Of a stretch of 64,000 bases of DNA, positions 8,129 to 17,952 are shown one piece after another. The notes under the pieces are model-generated. The model ran no database searches. It saw only the letters and a program-made list of their open reading frames with translations, and was not told where the DNA came from. Position numbers and translations under genes: made by a program. The DNA lies in assembly GCF_017744045.1 (NCBI RefSeq), contig NZ_JAGHRD010000001.1; one strand, given 5' to 3'. Positions within the stretch are counted from its first letter, which is position 1, and the number at the start of each line of letters is the position of its first letter. This stretch comes from Pelagimonas sp017744045 (GTDB lineage Bacteria > Pseudomonadota > Alphaproteobacteria > Rhodobacterales > Rhodobacteraceae).

Positions 8129-8803
8129 CTATTGGCGAAGGGCCTGTACGTTCATATAGCCGATGACATCGCCCAACCATTGGCGTCCACTCAGAATGTT
8201 TCCGCGTGCATCGACCACATAGAGATTGTTGAAACTGCCGCCATCGCCCGAGCAATTGGCTGTTACCGCGACGCCTTTGGAATTAACTTCGCCCAAGGCA
8301 ACCGCGTGGGTGTCCCCAACATCCAGCTTGCATTCAAATGCCAGAACCCGTGTCTGGTTGTCCGAGGTCAAGAAACGCATGACATAAGACGCGGTTCCAA
8401 CGGAGCGGTTGCGCACCAATGACAGCAATGCGCCCTCATCCGACGACATGAGATCACCGCCAAAGCCGCGTGTTGAAACCATCATCCCATTGCGCTGGGC
8501 AATGGTCTGGCGCGCACGCGAGCCATAGGTTTGATACCCTTGGTTTCTTTCGACCTCGACCAGGATGAACTGTGCCTTGGTGTTTTCCAACACATAGACG
8601 GAAACCGGTTTATCCGTTGCCGCAAGCACCTGACCAATCTGTTCCGGTGTGACCGTGGGGATCACCGGCTCTTGCTTGGTAAACAACGTAGGCAGAGTTT
8701 TCAGGCTGACCAACGGTGCTTCTTTGTTGCTTCCCAGACAGCCTGCCAATGTCGTCACAAGGGCAATGCCAAGCGCCAGCTTTGCGTTTCTTACCATGCT
8801 CAT
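8129..8803 (-). CDS. YjbF/GfcB-type lipoprotein
   Basis: 224 residues with a lipoprotein signal ending LAGCLGS (Cys about residue 22). The rest resembles the YjbF/GfcB family of polysaccharide-linked lipoproteins, with the GTASYVMRFLTSDNQTRV segment and a conserved FECKL. Its ATG overlaps the stop of the YjbH-like gene (ATGA), so both are made from one message. In enterobacteria yjbEFGH is an exopolysaccharide operon; YjbE and YjbG are not present here. Assigned from partner gene and family resemblance. Confidence 0.78.
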   Translation of the reverse strand: MSMVRNAKLALGIALVTTLAGCLGSNKEAPLVSLKTLPTLFTKQEPVIPTVTPEQIGQVLAATDKPVSVYVLENTKAQFILVEVERNQGYQTYGSRARQTIAQRNGMMVSTRGFGGDLMSSDEGALLSLVRNRSVGTASYVMRFLTSDNQTRVLAFECKLDVGDTHAVALGEVNSKGVAVTANCSGDGGSFNNLYVVDARGNILSGRQWLGDVIGYMNVQALRQ

Positions 8804-10950
8804 CGCCAGAACCTTCCCCAGGATTTTGCAATTTCCGGTTTATGATATTCCCGGGTTTCTTCATACAAACGTCCGCGGACATTCAGGCGGGCACCGCCAT
8901 CGCGTGACAAGGATTGAATGGTCACCGGGTTCACCTTGCGGGATGGTTGGCCAATGAACGGTGCCAATGGGATATAGAAACGCAACCCCTTGTCAAACGA
9001 ACCTTCGCCGAAATCCTCAGCTGAGACGTCGGTAAATGTCGCATAGGCCCCGACTTTCCAACCATTGGCGAATTCACGGTCAATGGAGATGGTGCCGCCG
9101 TAATCCCCGGCAAGGTAACGACCCACGTCCAACTGACCATGGAAGCCGTTGCCCAAGTCGTAATAGGCCGAAATATGTCCATTCACATGCGGAATATCAA
9201 ACTTGGCACCGGTTTCCGGATCGACGGTTGTCATATCCTGGAAGCCAAAGAGCTGATCGTAATCGCGGCGCTGGATATAGTTCAGCTCGGCCCCCAAAGC
9301 GAACCGGCTGTTGACTGGTTTCCAAAGCAGTTCGGCGGACACGCCACCATACATGCGTTCGAGATAGCCCACCGAGAGGCGGGAATAGAGGTTGCGACCG
9401 GGGCGACCATAGGCGGCCACCTGCAGGTATTCGATGGCCGGGTCACCCTCACGGGAATAGATGTCATTGTCTGTGCGAACCCGTGGCAGGGCGGATTCAT
9501 CCGAACGCCCTTCCTTGTCCAGGTTCCCGGCAAGCTTTTTGGTGATCGAGCCTTCCAAAACGATATTGGGGCGAATGTAGTATTCGGCAGAGGCGCGCAC
9601 ACCGACATCAAGCTTGACCGGCTGGCTTGGGTTGAACACGGACATGTCCACATAGGGGGCAAGGCGCCATTCGAATTTGGGATAGAGCCCGTCATTGGGT
9701 TTCAAACCCAGATTATAGCCGTCAATGATACTGGCTTCGGCCAGCATTTTGTCTGCGCTTTCGTGTTCCAGCCGTTCCAGATCGGAGCGTTTCAGGATCA
9801 CCGCAGACATCGGAACACCGTTCGCGATCGGAACGATAACGAATTCTTCGATCGAGGCCGGCATGGACCGGCTCATTGTTCTGGCAAGGCGACCAATTGC
9901 CTGCGAAGGCGCGCCGAAACGCGGGTTCACAAGGCGGACGGTGGCGCGATGGTTCTCAAGCTTGACAGCTTCGACAACCAAACCCTCTTTGGCCGCGAGG
10001 ACACCCAAGGCGTTTTTGGCGTCTGAGCTGGCATTGGCATCCAGCGTCCAGCCAAGATCGGCGATTTCGCTTGGATTGCGTGGTTTGATCGCGACGCCAG
10101 CAGGTTCAACCCCGCCGGGGATGCCTTGGAACTTGGGGTTGGTCGACAAGGTGAACTGCGCGCCCACCTCGGTGCCGTGCACATGGTACAGCGACAGCTG
10201 GTTGCCGTTTTTGAACCGGTAATCGATGCCAAAGTTCCAGGGGCTTGTGCGTTCAATCTGGCCTGCACCGACCTCGTTGGCATAGGCGTCTGACGAATAT
10301 TCCAGTTTGAAATTCCAGCGGTCGTTTGGCGCGTAGGACACGCCGCCAAAGGCAGAAATATCACCGCGGAACCAGCGGTCATAGGTTGGAATACCGCCCA
10401 GCTCCAAAGTGATGTCAGAGCGCGTTCCGGCTGAGGCAAAGGAATTGTAACTGCCCAAACGCCCCCAACCGATACCGCCGGTTACTTTCAAACCCGGCGA
10501 CAAGGTTTTGGTCGCGACAAGGTATTCCGCGCTATAAAGACCGGTGCCCAAAACGTCGCGCATGCCCAGGGTCAGTGCCGGGCGATATTTGGACTCCCGC
10601 AGGATCTGGTAGCTGACGTCAAAGCTGCGGTCGAAATAGACGTCGTCCCAGTCGTCATTGTCCACAAAATTGGCCAAAGCCGTATAGCGAAAATAACCAG
10701 CGAGGCGCGGGGTGATCTGAAACCCGATCGTCGAGCGCATCGTGTCGCCAACATAGGAAAAGGTTGTCGACAGTGTCGCATCAGGCGCAGTTTCGGCCGT
10801 GGGCATATCGATCAGGCCGGGCGATCCATGCAAGTTGAACGACGGCACGCGCGGTGCCTCTTGCGCGTTAGCCGCCATGGCTGACAATGAGACAGATGCA
10901 AACCCGAATACGGCGCGTTTCATCACGCCCTGCAACCGAGAATTCGGCAT
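8800..10950 (-). CDS. YjbH-like outer-membrane exopolysaccharide protein
   Basis: 716 residues with a signal sequence (hydrophobic stretch about residues 12-28, ending ANA). The mature N-terminus, FNLHGSPGLIDMPTAETAPD, is the hallmark of the YjbH/GfcD family, predicted outer-membrane beta-barrels of group-4-capsule-type systems. Many alternating aromatic strands follow. ATG at 10950 has an AGAGG ribosome site; an internal ATG at 10923 is an alternative. Coupled to the YjbF-like gene downstream. Divergent from motB with 197 bp between them. Confidence 0.86.
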   Translation of the reverse strand: MPNSRLQGVMKRAVFGFASVSLSAMAANAQEAPRVPSFNLHGSPGLIDMPTAETAPDATLSTTFSYVGDTMRSTIGFQITPRLAGYFRYTALANFVDNDDWDDVYFDRSFDVSYQILRESKYRPALTLGMRDVLGTGLYSAEYLVATKTLSPGLKVTGGIGWGRLGSYNSFASAGTRSDITLELGGIPTYDRWFRGDISAFGGVSYAPNDRWNFKLEYSSDAYANEVGAGQIERTSPWNFGIDYRFKNGNQLSLYHVHGTEVGAQFTLSTNPKFQGIPGGVEPAGVAIKPRNPSEIADLGWTLDANASSDAKNALGVLAAKEGLVVEAVKLENHRATVRLVNPRFGAPSQAIGRLARTMSRSMPASIEEFVIVPIANGVPMSAVILKRSDLERLEHESADKMLAEASIIDGYNLGLKPNDGLYPKFEWRLAPYVDMSVFNPSQPVKLDVGVRASAEYYIRPNIVLEGSITKKLAGNLDKEGRSDESALPRVRTDNDIYSREGDPAIEYLQVAAYGRPGRNLYSRLSVGYLERMYGGVSAELLWKPVNSRFALGAELNYIQRRDYDQLFGFQDMTTVDPETGAKFDIPHVNGHISAYYDLGNGFHGQLDVGRYLAGDYGGTISIDREFANGWKVGAYATFTDVSAEDFGEGSFDKGLRFYIPLAPFIGQPSRKVNPVTIQSLSRDGGARLNVRGRLYEETREYHKPEIAKSWGRFWR

Positions 10951-11085
10951 GCCACTACCTCTCTGCGTCTAAAATGCTTGTTCGTTGCTAAGAATATTAA
11001 TGCAGGCTGTCCATTCTTTACAGTGCATTCCTTGTCGCCTGTGTGAATTTCAGCACGCGGCGTTTTAACGGAACATTTTGAATCG

Positions 11086-11100
11086 TTAAGCTGCTGGTAA
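11086..11100 (+). promoter_or_regulatory. candidate CtrA site upstream of motB
   Basis: TTAA-N7-GTAA, one mismatch from the CtrA consensus TTAA-N7-TTAA known from Caulobacter and Rhodobacterales. It lies 48-62 bp before the motB ATG. Confidence 0.35.
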
Positions 11101-11147
11101 AACCTTTGCGGTTAAACCTTGTCTCGGTGAGAGAAAAAGGTGGTGAG

Positions 11148-11984
11148 ATGAGTGGCGACGGCGAACTGGCGCCAGTCATCATCAAACGCAAGAAAGTCGT
11201 CGGTGGCGATGGGCATCATGGTGGTGCCTGGAAGGTGGCATACGCTGACTTCGTAACCGCGATGATGGCTTTCTTTCTGTTGATGTGGCTGTTGAACGCG
11301 ACAACCGAAAAACAACGTAAAGGGATTGCTGATTACTTCAGCCCAACCATTGCCATGGCCCGTGTGTCAGGTGGTGGTACCGGGGCGCTGGGCGGCGATT
11401 CCGTCTTTGCTGAGAACACGTTACCTCGGATGGGTACGGGCTCGACCAGCCTGCATGCGCAACCTGAAAAGGGGGCGGCGGGTGCCCATACATCTGGCGA
11501 AGACGACGAGGATGCCGTCGAAGAAGAGGTATTCGAGGTTGTCGAAGATCTGCTGATGGGCCGAGGTGGCGAAAGCATGGTGGCGGACGAATTGCTCGAA
11601 CATATCGTCACCCGAACCACTGACGAAGGCTTGGTCATCGAGCTGTTCGAAACCGAACAGGCCCGTTTGTTCCGCGATGAAACCAAGCCAACCAAACTGC
11701 TCGAAGACCTGTCGCGTCTGATTGTTGAGGCATCCTACATCGTCACAAATGGCTTGGCGGTCGAAGGGCATACTTCCGCCTATCCGATCGTGATGACCGA
11801 AAATCCGGCATGGGAAGTATCAGCAGCGCGCGCAACCGTGTTCCGGGAATTGCTGTTGTCCTCTGGGTTGGAATCAAGCCGCGTAACGCGTGTAACGTCT
11901 TATGCAGACCGCGATCCTGTGCGTAAGAACCACATGGATATCAGAAATAACAGGATCGAAGTGGTGTTCTTACGCGGTCAATAG
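11148..11984 (+). CDS. motB: flagellar motor stator protein MotB
   Basis: Anchors the MotA/MotB proton channel to peptidoglycan. ATG at 11148 after an AAGGTGGTGAG ribosome site gives 278 residues. The single membrane helix, about residues 30-50, carries the proton-binding Asp (D34 in AYADFVTAMM). A Ser/Gly and acidic linker (DDEDAVEEEVFEVVED) precedes the OmpA-type domain with VEGHTS and the NNRIEVV signature near the end. It stands at the head of the plus-strand flagellar genes, separate from motA by five genes, an arrangement common in alphaproteobacteria. Confidence 0.95.
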   Translation: MSGDGELAPVIIKRKKVVGGDGHHGGAWKVAYADFVTAMMAFFLLMWLLNATTEKQRKGIADYFSPTIAMARVSGGGTGALGGDSVFAENTLPRMGTGSTSLHAQPEKGAAGAHTSGEDDEDAVEEEVFEVVEDLLMGRGGESMVADELLEHIVTRTTDEGLVIELFETEQARLFRDETKPTKLLEDLSRLIVEASYIVTNGLAVEGHTSAYPIVMTENPAWEVSAARATVFRELLLSSGLESSRVTRVTSYADRDPVRKNHMDIRNNRIEVVFLRGQ

Positions 11985-12027
11985 GCTGGCAAACATAGGC
12001 AGTTGGATTTCTGTAGGATTTTAACTG

Positions 12028-12042
12028 TTAGGCCAGCGTTAA
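12028..12042 (+). promoter_or_regulatory. candidate CtrA site upstream of flgE
   Basis: TTAG-N7-TTAA, one mismatch from TTAA-N7-TTAA, 57-71 bp before the flgE ATG. The spacing matches the sites before motB and between flgB and fliI. Confidence 0.4.
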
Positions 12043-12098
12043 GCTCAGCGCCTTATCTGTTGTCTTGAATTTGAACGAGACAGCAGAAAGGCGTGTCC

Positions 12099-13406
12099 AT
12101 GACGATCTCCTCATCGCTCAACGCAGGTGTGGCGGGCCTAGCGGCCAACGCAACCCGACTTGGGACCATTTCAGACAATATCGCGAATTCCTCCACCAGC
12201 GGTTACAAACGTGTGGAAACGGATTTTACGTCCATGGTGATGTCCTCGTCGGGTGGCGGGTATACTGCGGGCGGTGTGCGCACCACAACACAGCGACTGG
12301 TTGATGAAGGCGGGGCGCTTGTCGGGACGACCAATGCAACCGACCTTGCCGTGCGCGGCAATGGTTTCTTGCCCGTTGCCGAAGCGACCGAAGTGGCCAC
12401 AGGCAATGGCAACCCGCAGATGTTCCTGACAACGACCGGATCTTTCCGCGTTGATGCTGACGGATACTTGCGCACTGAATCCGGCCTGATGTTGCTGGGG
12501 TGGCCAGCGGATGCCGACGGCACCGTCCCAACCTATCCGCGCGACACATCCAGCAGCCTGGAACCGATCCGGATCAATTTGAACCAGTTCACCAGTGAAC
12601 CCACGACTGAGGTGCTTCTTGGCGTCAACCTGCCAGCCTCGGGAACCTATTCTGATGCGTCAGGCGATCCTGTTGATCTGTCGGTTGAATATTACGACAA
12701 TCTGGGCCGCTCGGAAAACCTGAACCTCACCTTCACGCCCACGATCCCCGCAACCGGATCGTCTAATGAATGGACAGTGACAATCAACGATTCTGCAACG
12801 GATGCTGCCAGCAACCCGATTGCCGAATATACAGTCACCTTTGATGACACCCGAGGCGCGGGCGGTTCAATCGCATCTGTTACGACGGTTTCTGGTGGCA
12901 CTTATAATGCCACGACTGGCACCATGATTGTCAGCGCGGCGGGCGGTCCAATTGAGATCAATATCGGCGCACCCGGAACCAGCGCGGGCCTGACCCAGGT
13001 CGGCGACAAGTTCCAACCGCTCAACATCTCCAAGGATGGTTCTCCGGTTGGAAAAATGACCAATGTCGAAGTTGATGAGAGCGGATTTGTTCATGCCTTC
13101 TTTGACACTGGGATCTCGCGCACGATTTATCAGGTGCCACTGATCGATGTGCCCAATCCAAACGGCTTGGTCGCGATGGATAAGCAAATCTATATGCCTT
13201 CTCCTGAAAGCGGGAATTTCTTCCTTTGGGATGCCGGGGATGGCCCGGTGGGTGATGTCGTTCCCTATGCCCGTGAAGAAAGCGCAACTGATGTGGCCAA
13301 TGAATTGACGGCCATGATCCAGACTCAACGCGCCTATTCATCCAATGCCAAGGTTATCCAGACCGTGGATGAGATGCTTCAGGAAACCACAAACATCAAA
13401 CGCTAA
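12099..13406 (+). CDS. flgE: flagellar hook protein FlgE
   Basis: Builds the hook. ATG at 12099 is preceded by AAAGG at a good distance; an in-frame GTG two codons upstream is less likely. 435 residues. The N-terminal rod/hook motif (LNAGVAGLAANATRLGTISDNIANSSTSGYKR) and the C-terminal helix (ANELTAMIQTQRAYSSNAKVIQTVDEMLQ) are the paired D0 helices. The middle is the hook core and FlgE-type D2 domain. First of the run flgE-flgK-flgL-flgI. Confidence 0.96.
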   Translation: MTISSSLNAGVAGLAANATRLGTISDNIANSSTSGYKRVETDFTSMVMSSSGGGYTAGGVRTTTQRLVDEGGALVGTTNATDLAVRGNGFLPVAEATEVATGNGNPQMFLTTTGSFRVDADGYLRTESGLMLLGWPADADGTVPTYPRDTSSSLEPIRINLNQFTSEPTTEVLLGVNLPASGTYSDASGDPVDLSVEYYDNLGRSENLNLTFTPTIPATGSSNEWTVTINDSATDAASNPIAEYTVTFDDTRGAGGSIASVTTVSGGTYNATTGTMIVSAAGGPIEINIGAPGTSAGLTQVGDKFQPLNISKDGSPVGKMTNVEVDESGFVHAFFDTGISRTIYQVPLIDVPNPNGLVAMDKQIYMPSPESGNFFLWDAGDGPVGDVVPYAREESATDVANELTAMIQTQRAYSSNAKVIQTVDEMLQETTNIKR

Positions 13407-13441
13407 CACCAGTTTAGCCGTCGGTTGAAGGAGGTCGCCAG

Positions 13442-14890
13442 ATGTCTTTATCGGGTGCTCTATACAATGCATTCAGTGGTCTTCGGGCCAATACTCGGGC
13501 GGCCGGCCTGGTGTCGACGAACATTTCCAATGCCACGACCGAGGGGTATGGGCGCCGAACGCTCGAATTGACCCCCGGTTCCTTGGGAACCTCCGGCGGT
13601 GTGCGCATCGCCGGGGTCATTCGCCACTCCGATCCGGTTCTGGTGTCGGATCGGCGCGTGTCTGATGCGTCACTGGCCCATTCTGACACGATGTATACCT
13701 ACTCCAAGCGCCTCGAAAGCTTGATTGGCGAAAGCGATACGGCCGGGTCTCTGGTATCTCGTGTGACGGCCTTTGAGAATTCGTTGCTATCTGCTGCGAC
13801 CAACCCGGCATCAGAACAAAGGCTGGAAAATGTCGCAACAGCGGCAACCAGTCTGACGCAAACGTTGAATGCCCTGTCGGACGAGATACAGCAGTCGCGC
13901 CAGAATGCGGATAGTGCAATTGCCGACCAGGTAACAACACTGAACGAAACGCTTGCGCGACTTGATCAGATCAATGGCGACATGGTTAAGGCCAGCTCGA
14001 CAGGCACCGATGTTGCGACCCTTCAGGACGAACGCAATAGATTGCTTGATAGCATTTCCTCGATTGTCCCGTTGCGGGTGGTCGAACGGGATCGTGGTGA
14101 AATCGCGCTGTTTACCATGAACGGGGCGGTACTGATGGACGGCTCACCGGTTGAGATCGAGTTTAGTGAGGTGAACGCGATCGGGGCCGCCATGACTTTG
14201 TCAGCGGGTGATCTCAATGGTCTGACGGTCAACGGAATTCCGGTCAATTCGACAGAAACCGGTATGTTTGCAGGTGGCAGTCTGGCGGCCCAGTTTGAAA
14301 TCCGCGATGTCACCGCGGTTGAAAACCAGGCCGAACTTGACGCGATTGCCCGCGACTTGATCGAACGACTGGGCCCCTCCGGACCAGACACAACCCTCGG
14401 CGCGACGGACCCTGGTCTTTTCACTGACGCCGGAATCGCCTTTGATCCATTGAACGAAGAAGGATTGGCAGGGCGGATCCAACTCAATTCCCTGGTCGCA
14501 CCGGATTCAGGAACCGTTTGGCGGTTGCGCGACGGTCTGGGTGCCGCCACGCAAGGCGAAGTGGGCGACGGCCGGTTGCTGCAATCTATTGCAGCTGCCT
14601 TGACCGAGGCAACCGTGCCCAGCTCGGCATCGCTTCCCTCAGTGTCGCGCAGCTTTGTGAACCACATTTCGGAATACTCTTCCAGCGTTGCAGGGACGCG
14701 GGTCAGGGCGGAAAACGAACGCAGCTTCCTGTCAGCGCAAAACACCGCATTGAGCGAGCTTGAGCTCTCCAAAGGGGTCGATACCGACCAAGAGCTGCAA
14801 AACCTCATGCAAATCGAACAACAATATGCGGCCAATGCCCGTGTCATGACCGTCGTTGACGAGCTCATGGAACGGCTGATGGCCATCTGA
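13442..14890 (+). CDS. flgK: flagellar hook-associated protein FlgK (HAP1)
   Basis: Joins the hook to the filament. 482 residues after a strong GAAGGAGG ribosome site. The N-terminal LYNAFSGLRANTRAAGLVSTNISNATTEGYGRR and the C-terminal ELQNLMQIEQQYAANARVMTVVDELM are the conserved D0 segments. The middle is shorter than in enterobacterial FlgK (about 550). Confidence 0.94.
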   Translation: MSLSGALYNAFSGLRANTRAAGLVSTNISNATTEGYGRRTLELTPGSLGTSGGVRIAGVIRHSDPVLVSDRRVSDASLAHSDTMYTYSKRLESLIGESDTAGSLVSRVTAFENSLLSAATNPASEQRLENVATAATSLTQTLNALSDEIQQSRQNADSAIADQVTTLNETLARLDQINGDMVKASSTGTDVATLQDERNRLLDSISSIVPLRVVERDRGEIALFTMNGAVLMDGSPVEIEFSEVNAIGAAMTLSAGDLNGLTVNGIPVNSTETGMFAGGSLAAQFEIRDVTAVENQAELDAIARDLIERLGPSGPDTTLGATDPGLFTDAGIAFDPLNEEGLAGRIQLNSLVAPDSGTVWRLRDGLGAATQGEVGDGRLLQSIAAALTEATVPSSASLPSVSRSFVNHISEYSSSVAGTRVRAENERSFLSAQNTALSELELSKGVDTDQELQNLMQIEQQYAANARVMTVVDELMERLMAI

Positions 14891-14900
14891 GGAGGACAAT

Positions 14901-15899
14901 ATGCAATCAGTAGGGGATATGGCCCGGGCGCTGGTTCTTAGAACCAATCAGGTCCGACTTCGTGAAGAAATGGACAAATTGGCGGTTGAGGTGGCCACCG
15001 GCTTCGTCACGGATTCCGCGAAGCATCTGAATGGCGATCTGACCAGCCTGCAAGAGATTGATCGCACGCTTTCAAAACTCGAAGCCTACCGGATCAACAC
15101 GACCGAGGCGTCTTATATCACATCGACCATGCAGACGAGCTTGGACGAAATCCAATCACGCAGTCAGACGCTGTCGCAGACCTTGATTGCCGCCGATCTG
15201 ACGCCAACCGATCCGCTGTTGAACACGATGTCAGTTGATGCTGCCAATACCTTGGACCAGGTCATGACCGGCATGAACCGATCGGTTGCGGGGCGCACGT
15301 TGTTTGGCGGCGTCGCCACAGATCGCCCGGCCGTGGCGGATAGCGAAGATATGTTGGCTGATCTGCGCGTTTTGCTGGCGGGCGAAACAACATTGGCAGG
15401 TATCGAAGCCCAGCTCGACACGTTTTTCGGGGCAGGGGGCACCTATGAAACCGTCACCTATGAGGGGTCTAACACCAGTTTGGCACCCTTTCAGCTAAGC
15501 GAAACCGATTCCGCAAATGTCGATATCCGCGCCAGTGACCCTGTGTTCAAAGAGATGCTGAAACCGCTGGCGATGGCTGCCTTGGCCTCGGACGGCAGCT
15601 TGGGCTTTGACACGGAACTGCAGGTTGAGATCCTTTCCGCTGCGGGCCGTGATCTGCTGGGCGCGCAACAATCCATGGTCGAGCTGCGCGCTGGGCTTGG
15701 TGCGCTTGAGGCGCGGATAGAGGAAACAACCACCAGGAATGCCGCCGAAACCTCCTCGGCCAGCCTGGCGCGCTTGGAACTGGTCGGGACGGATCAGTAT
15801 GAATCCGCCGCCAAATACGAAAGCATTCGTGGCCAATTGGAAAGCCTCTATGCAATCACGGCGCGGTCGCAACGCCTGTCACTGGCGGGGTACCTTTGA
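14901..15899 (+). CDS. flgL: flagellar hook-filament junction protein FlgL (HAP3)
   Basis: 332 residues. The N-terminal stretch LVLRTNQVRLREEMDKLAVEVATG and the C-terminal LARLELVGTDQYESAAKYESIRGQLESLYAITAR follow the flagellin-like pattern of FlgL. ATG at 14901 follows GAGGAGG. Its stop overlaps the flgI start by one base (TGATG). Confidence 0.92.
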   Translation: MQSVGDMARALVLRTNQVRLREEMDKLAVEVATGFVTDSAKHLNGDLTSLQEIDRTLSKLEAYRINTTEASYITSTMQTSLDEIQSRSQTLSQTLIAADLTPTDPLLNTMSVDAANTLDQVMTGMNRSVAGRTLFGGVATDRPAVADSEDMLADLRVLLAGETTLAGIEAQLDTFFGAGGTYETVTYEGSNTSLAPFQLSETDSANVDIRASDPVFKEMLKPLAMAALASDGSLGFDTELQVEILSAAGRDLLGAQQSMVELRAGLGALEARIEETTTRNAAETSSASLARLELVGTDQYESAAKYESIRGQLESLYAITARSQRLSLAGYL

Positions 15900-17005
15900 T
15901 GCTTAGATTATTCTCTGCAGCCCTGCTGGCCATTTTCTCATTTGTGCACGTTGCGCATGCCCAATCAGTTCGGATCAAGGACTTGGTCGAATTTGACGGG
16001 GTTCGGTCGAACGATCTGGTCGGATATGGTCTGGTTGTTGGTTTGAACGGCACCGGTGATGGTTTGCGTAACTCGCCCTTTACCGAAGACATCATGTCTA
16101 ACATTCTGGAACGGCTTGGCGTCAATGTGACCGGAGAACAATTCCGTCCGCGCAATGTTGCTGCTGTTTTGGTGACCGCGCGCTTGCCGGCTTTTGCCCG
16201 TTCCGGGGGCCAGATTGATGTCACGGTTTCCGCCATTGGTGACGCCAAAAGCCTGTTGGGCGGCACATTGATCATGACACCGATGAACGCGGCAGACGGG
16301 CAGATTTACGCTGTGGCGCAGGGAACGGTGATCGCCGGTGGTGTCGAGGCCGAAGGAGACGCAGCCAAGGTTATTCAGGGGGTGCCGACGGCCGGGGTTA
16401 TTCCATCAGGTGCCCGGGTAGAGCGCGAAGTTGATTTTGATTTTTCGCAACTGTCGAGCCTGCGTCTTGCCCTGCGTGAACCTGATTTTACCACCGCCGC
16501 CCGGATTGAGGATGTCATCAACCGGGCCATTGGGCGCCGAGCGGCGACCATGAACGACGCTGGGACGGTGACTGTGAACCTGAAACAAACCGGGGCCCGA
16601 TCCCCGGCGCGTGCCGTTGTGACCATCGAAAACCTGACCGTCGAACCTGAGCGCAAAGCACGTGTTGTTGTTGATCAGCGCTCTGGCACGATTGTCATGG
16701 GGTCAGACGTCCGGATTTCCCGCGTTGCGGTGTCCCAAGGCAACCTTACTCTTCGGATCGAAGAAGCACCGCTCGCAATCCAACCCAACCCTTTCAGCGA
16801 GGGTGAAACGGTGGTTGTCCCAAGAACCGGCGCAGCAATCGAAGAAGAGCCTGGAATTGGCTTGGCCTTGGTGCCGGGTGGCACGTCATTGTCCGAAGTC
16901 ATCGCCGGCCTGAACGCCCTCGGGGTGAGCCCGCGTGACATGATCGACATCCTCAAAAGCATCAAAGCGGCCGGGGCACTGCATGCTGATTTCGTTGTCA
17001 TGTGA
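15899..17005 (+). CDS. flgI: flagellar P-ring protein FlgI
   Basis: Forms the peptidoglycan ring of the basal body. ATG at 15899 shares a base with the flgL stop. Signal peptide about residues 1-21, ending VAHAQS. The conserved opening IKDLVEFDGVRSNDLVGYGLVVGLNGTGDG and the closing ILKSIKAAGALHADFVVM are family hallmarks. 368 residues, the normal length. Its chaperone FlgA lies in the minus-strand string. Confidence 0.97.
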   Translation: MLRLFSAALLAIFSFVHVAHAQSVRIKDLVEFDGVRSNDLVGYGLVVGLNGTGDGLRNSPFTEDIMSNILERLGVNVTGEQFRPRNVAAVLVTARLPAFARSGGQIDVTVSAIGDAKSLLGGTLIMTPMNAADGQIYAVAQGTVIAGGVEAEGDAAKVIQGVPTAGVIPSGARVEREVDFDFSQLSSLRLALREPDFTTAARIEDVINRAIGRRAATMNDAGTVTVNLKQTGARSPARAVVTIENLTVEPERKARVVVDQRSGTIVMGSDVRISRVAVSQGNLTLRIEEAPLAIQPNPFSEGETVVVPRTGAAIEEEPGIGLALVPGGTSLSEVIAGLNALGVSPRDMIDILKSIKAAGALHADFVVM

Positions 17006-17082
17006 CGAATTTGGACAGGCGCAGAGGGTTTCTTAACCCCCTGCTGTCACTCTGAGCCCACTAGGTATTCGGGAGAGTTTTC

Positions 17083-17952
17083 ATGCTGGGAATCATTGGG
17101 ATCGTTGTGATTTTTGCAATGGTTTTTGGGGGTTATGTTGCCGCTGGCGGCAAAATGGGCATCATTATCAAAGCGTTGCCGTTTGAGATGATGATGATCG
17201 GCGGTGCTGCTGTCGGTGCCTTCATGATCAGTAATGACGGTCCAGCTGTCAAACACACGCTGAAAGACATTTCCAAGGTCTTCAAAGGCGCGAAATGGAA
17301 GAATGAAGATTACCGCGATCTTCTTTGTCTGCTGTTCGAACTCATCCGGCTGGCCCGCCAAAACCCGGTGGCAATCGAAGAGCATATCGAAACACCGACG
17401 GAATCCAACATCTTTGAAAAATATCCCAAGATCTTGGGCGATAAATATGCGCTGGAGCTGATTTGCGACACGATGCGGTCTGTATCGATGAACTATGACG
17501 ATCCCCACCAGGTCGAAGAGGTCCTGGATAAGCGTTTGGATAGCATGTCTCATCACGCCCAGCATTCCAGCCACGCCCTGCAGTCCACGGCCGACGCCCT
17601 TCCTGCACTTGGGATTGTTGCTGCGGTTTTGGGGGTTATCAAAACCATGGCCTCAATCGATCAACCACCAGAAGTATTGGGTAAAATGATTGGTGGCGCT
17701 CTGGTCGGGACGTTCCTTGGGGTTTTTCTGGCTTATGGTATTGTCGCGCCGTTCGCCTCCAAGGTGAAGGCGGTTGTCGAAGATGATCTGCACTTCTATC
17801 ACCTGATCAGAGAGGTGTTGGTCGCGAATTTGCATAATCACGCAACCAATATTTGCATCGAGGTCGGGCGACAGAATACGCCTTCGCAATACAGGCCAAG
17901 CTTTGAAGACCTGGAAGAAGCTTTGAAATCTGTGAAACAGGAGGCCGCATGA
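17083..17952 (+). CDS. motA: flagellar motor stator protein MotA
   Basis: Proton channel subunit of the stator. 289 residues, with membrane helices at about residues 1-20, 30-48, 170-190 and 200-225; the second pair contains LGIVAAVLGVIKTMASIDQPPEVLGKMIGGAL with the conserved prolines. A cytoplasmic loop of about 120 residues holds the rotor-contact charges. ATG at 17083 follows GGGAGAG. Its stop overlaps the next gene by 4 bases. Confidence 0.97.
   Translation: MLGIIGIVVIFAMVFGGYVAAGGKMGIIIKALPFEMMMIGGAAVGAFMISNDGPAVKHTLKDISKVFKGAKWKNEDYRDLLCLLFELIRLARQNPVAIEEHIETPTESNIFEKYPKILGDKYALELICDTMRSVSMNYDDPHQVEEVLDKRLDSMSHHAQHSSHALQSTADALPALGIVAAVLGVIKTMASIDQPPEVLGKMIGGALVGTFLGVFLAYGIVAPFASKVKAVVEDDLHFYHLIREVLVANLHNHATNICIEVGRQNTPSQYRPSFEDLEEALKSVKQEAA

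Noticed and set aside
9139..10026. 295-codon plus-strand frame opposite the YjbH-like gene
   Set aside because: Shadow of a large barrel protein with a good signal sequence and family start.
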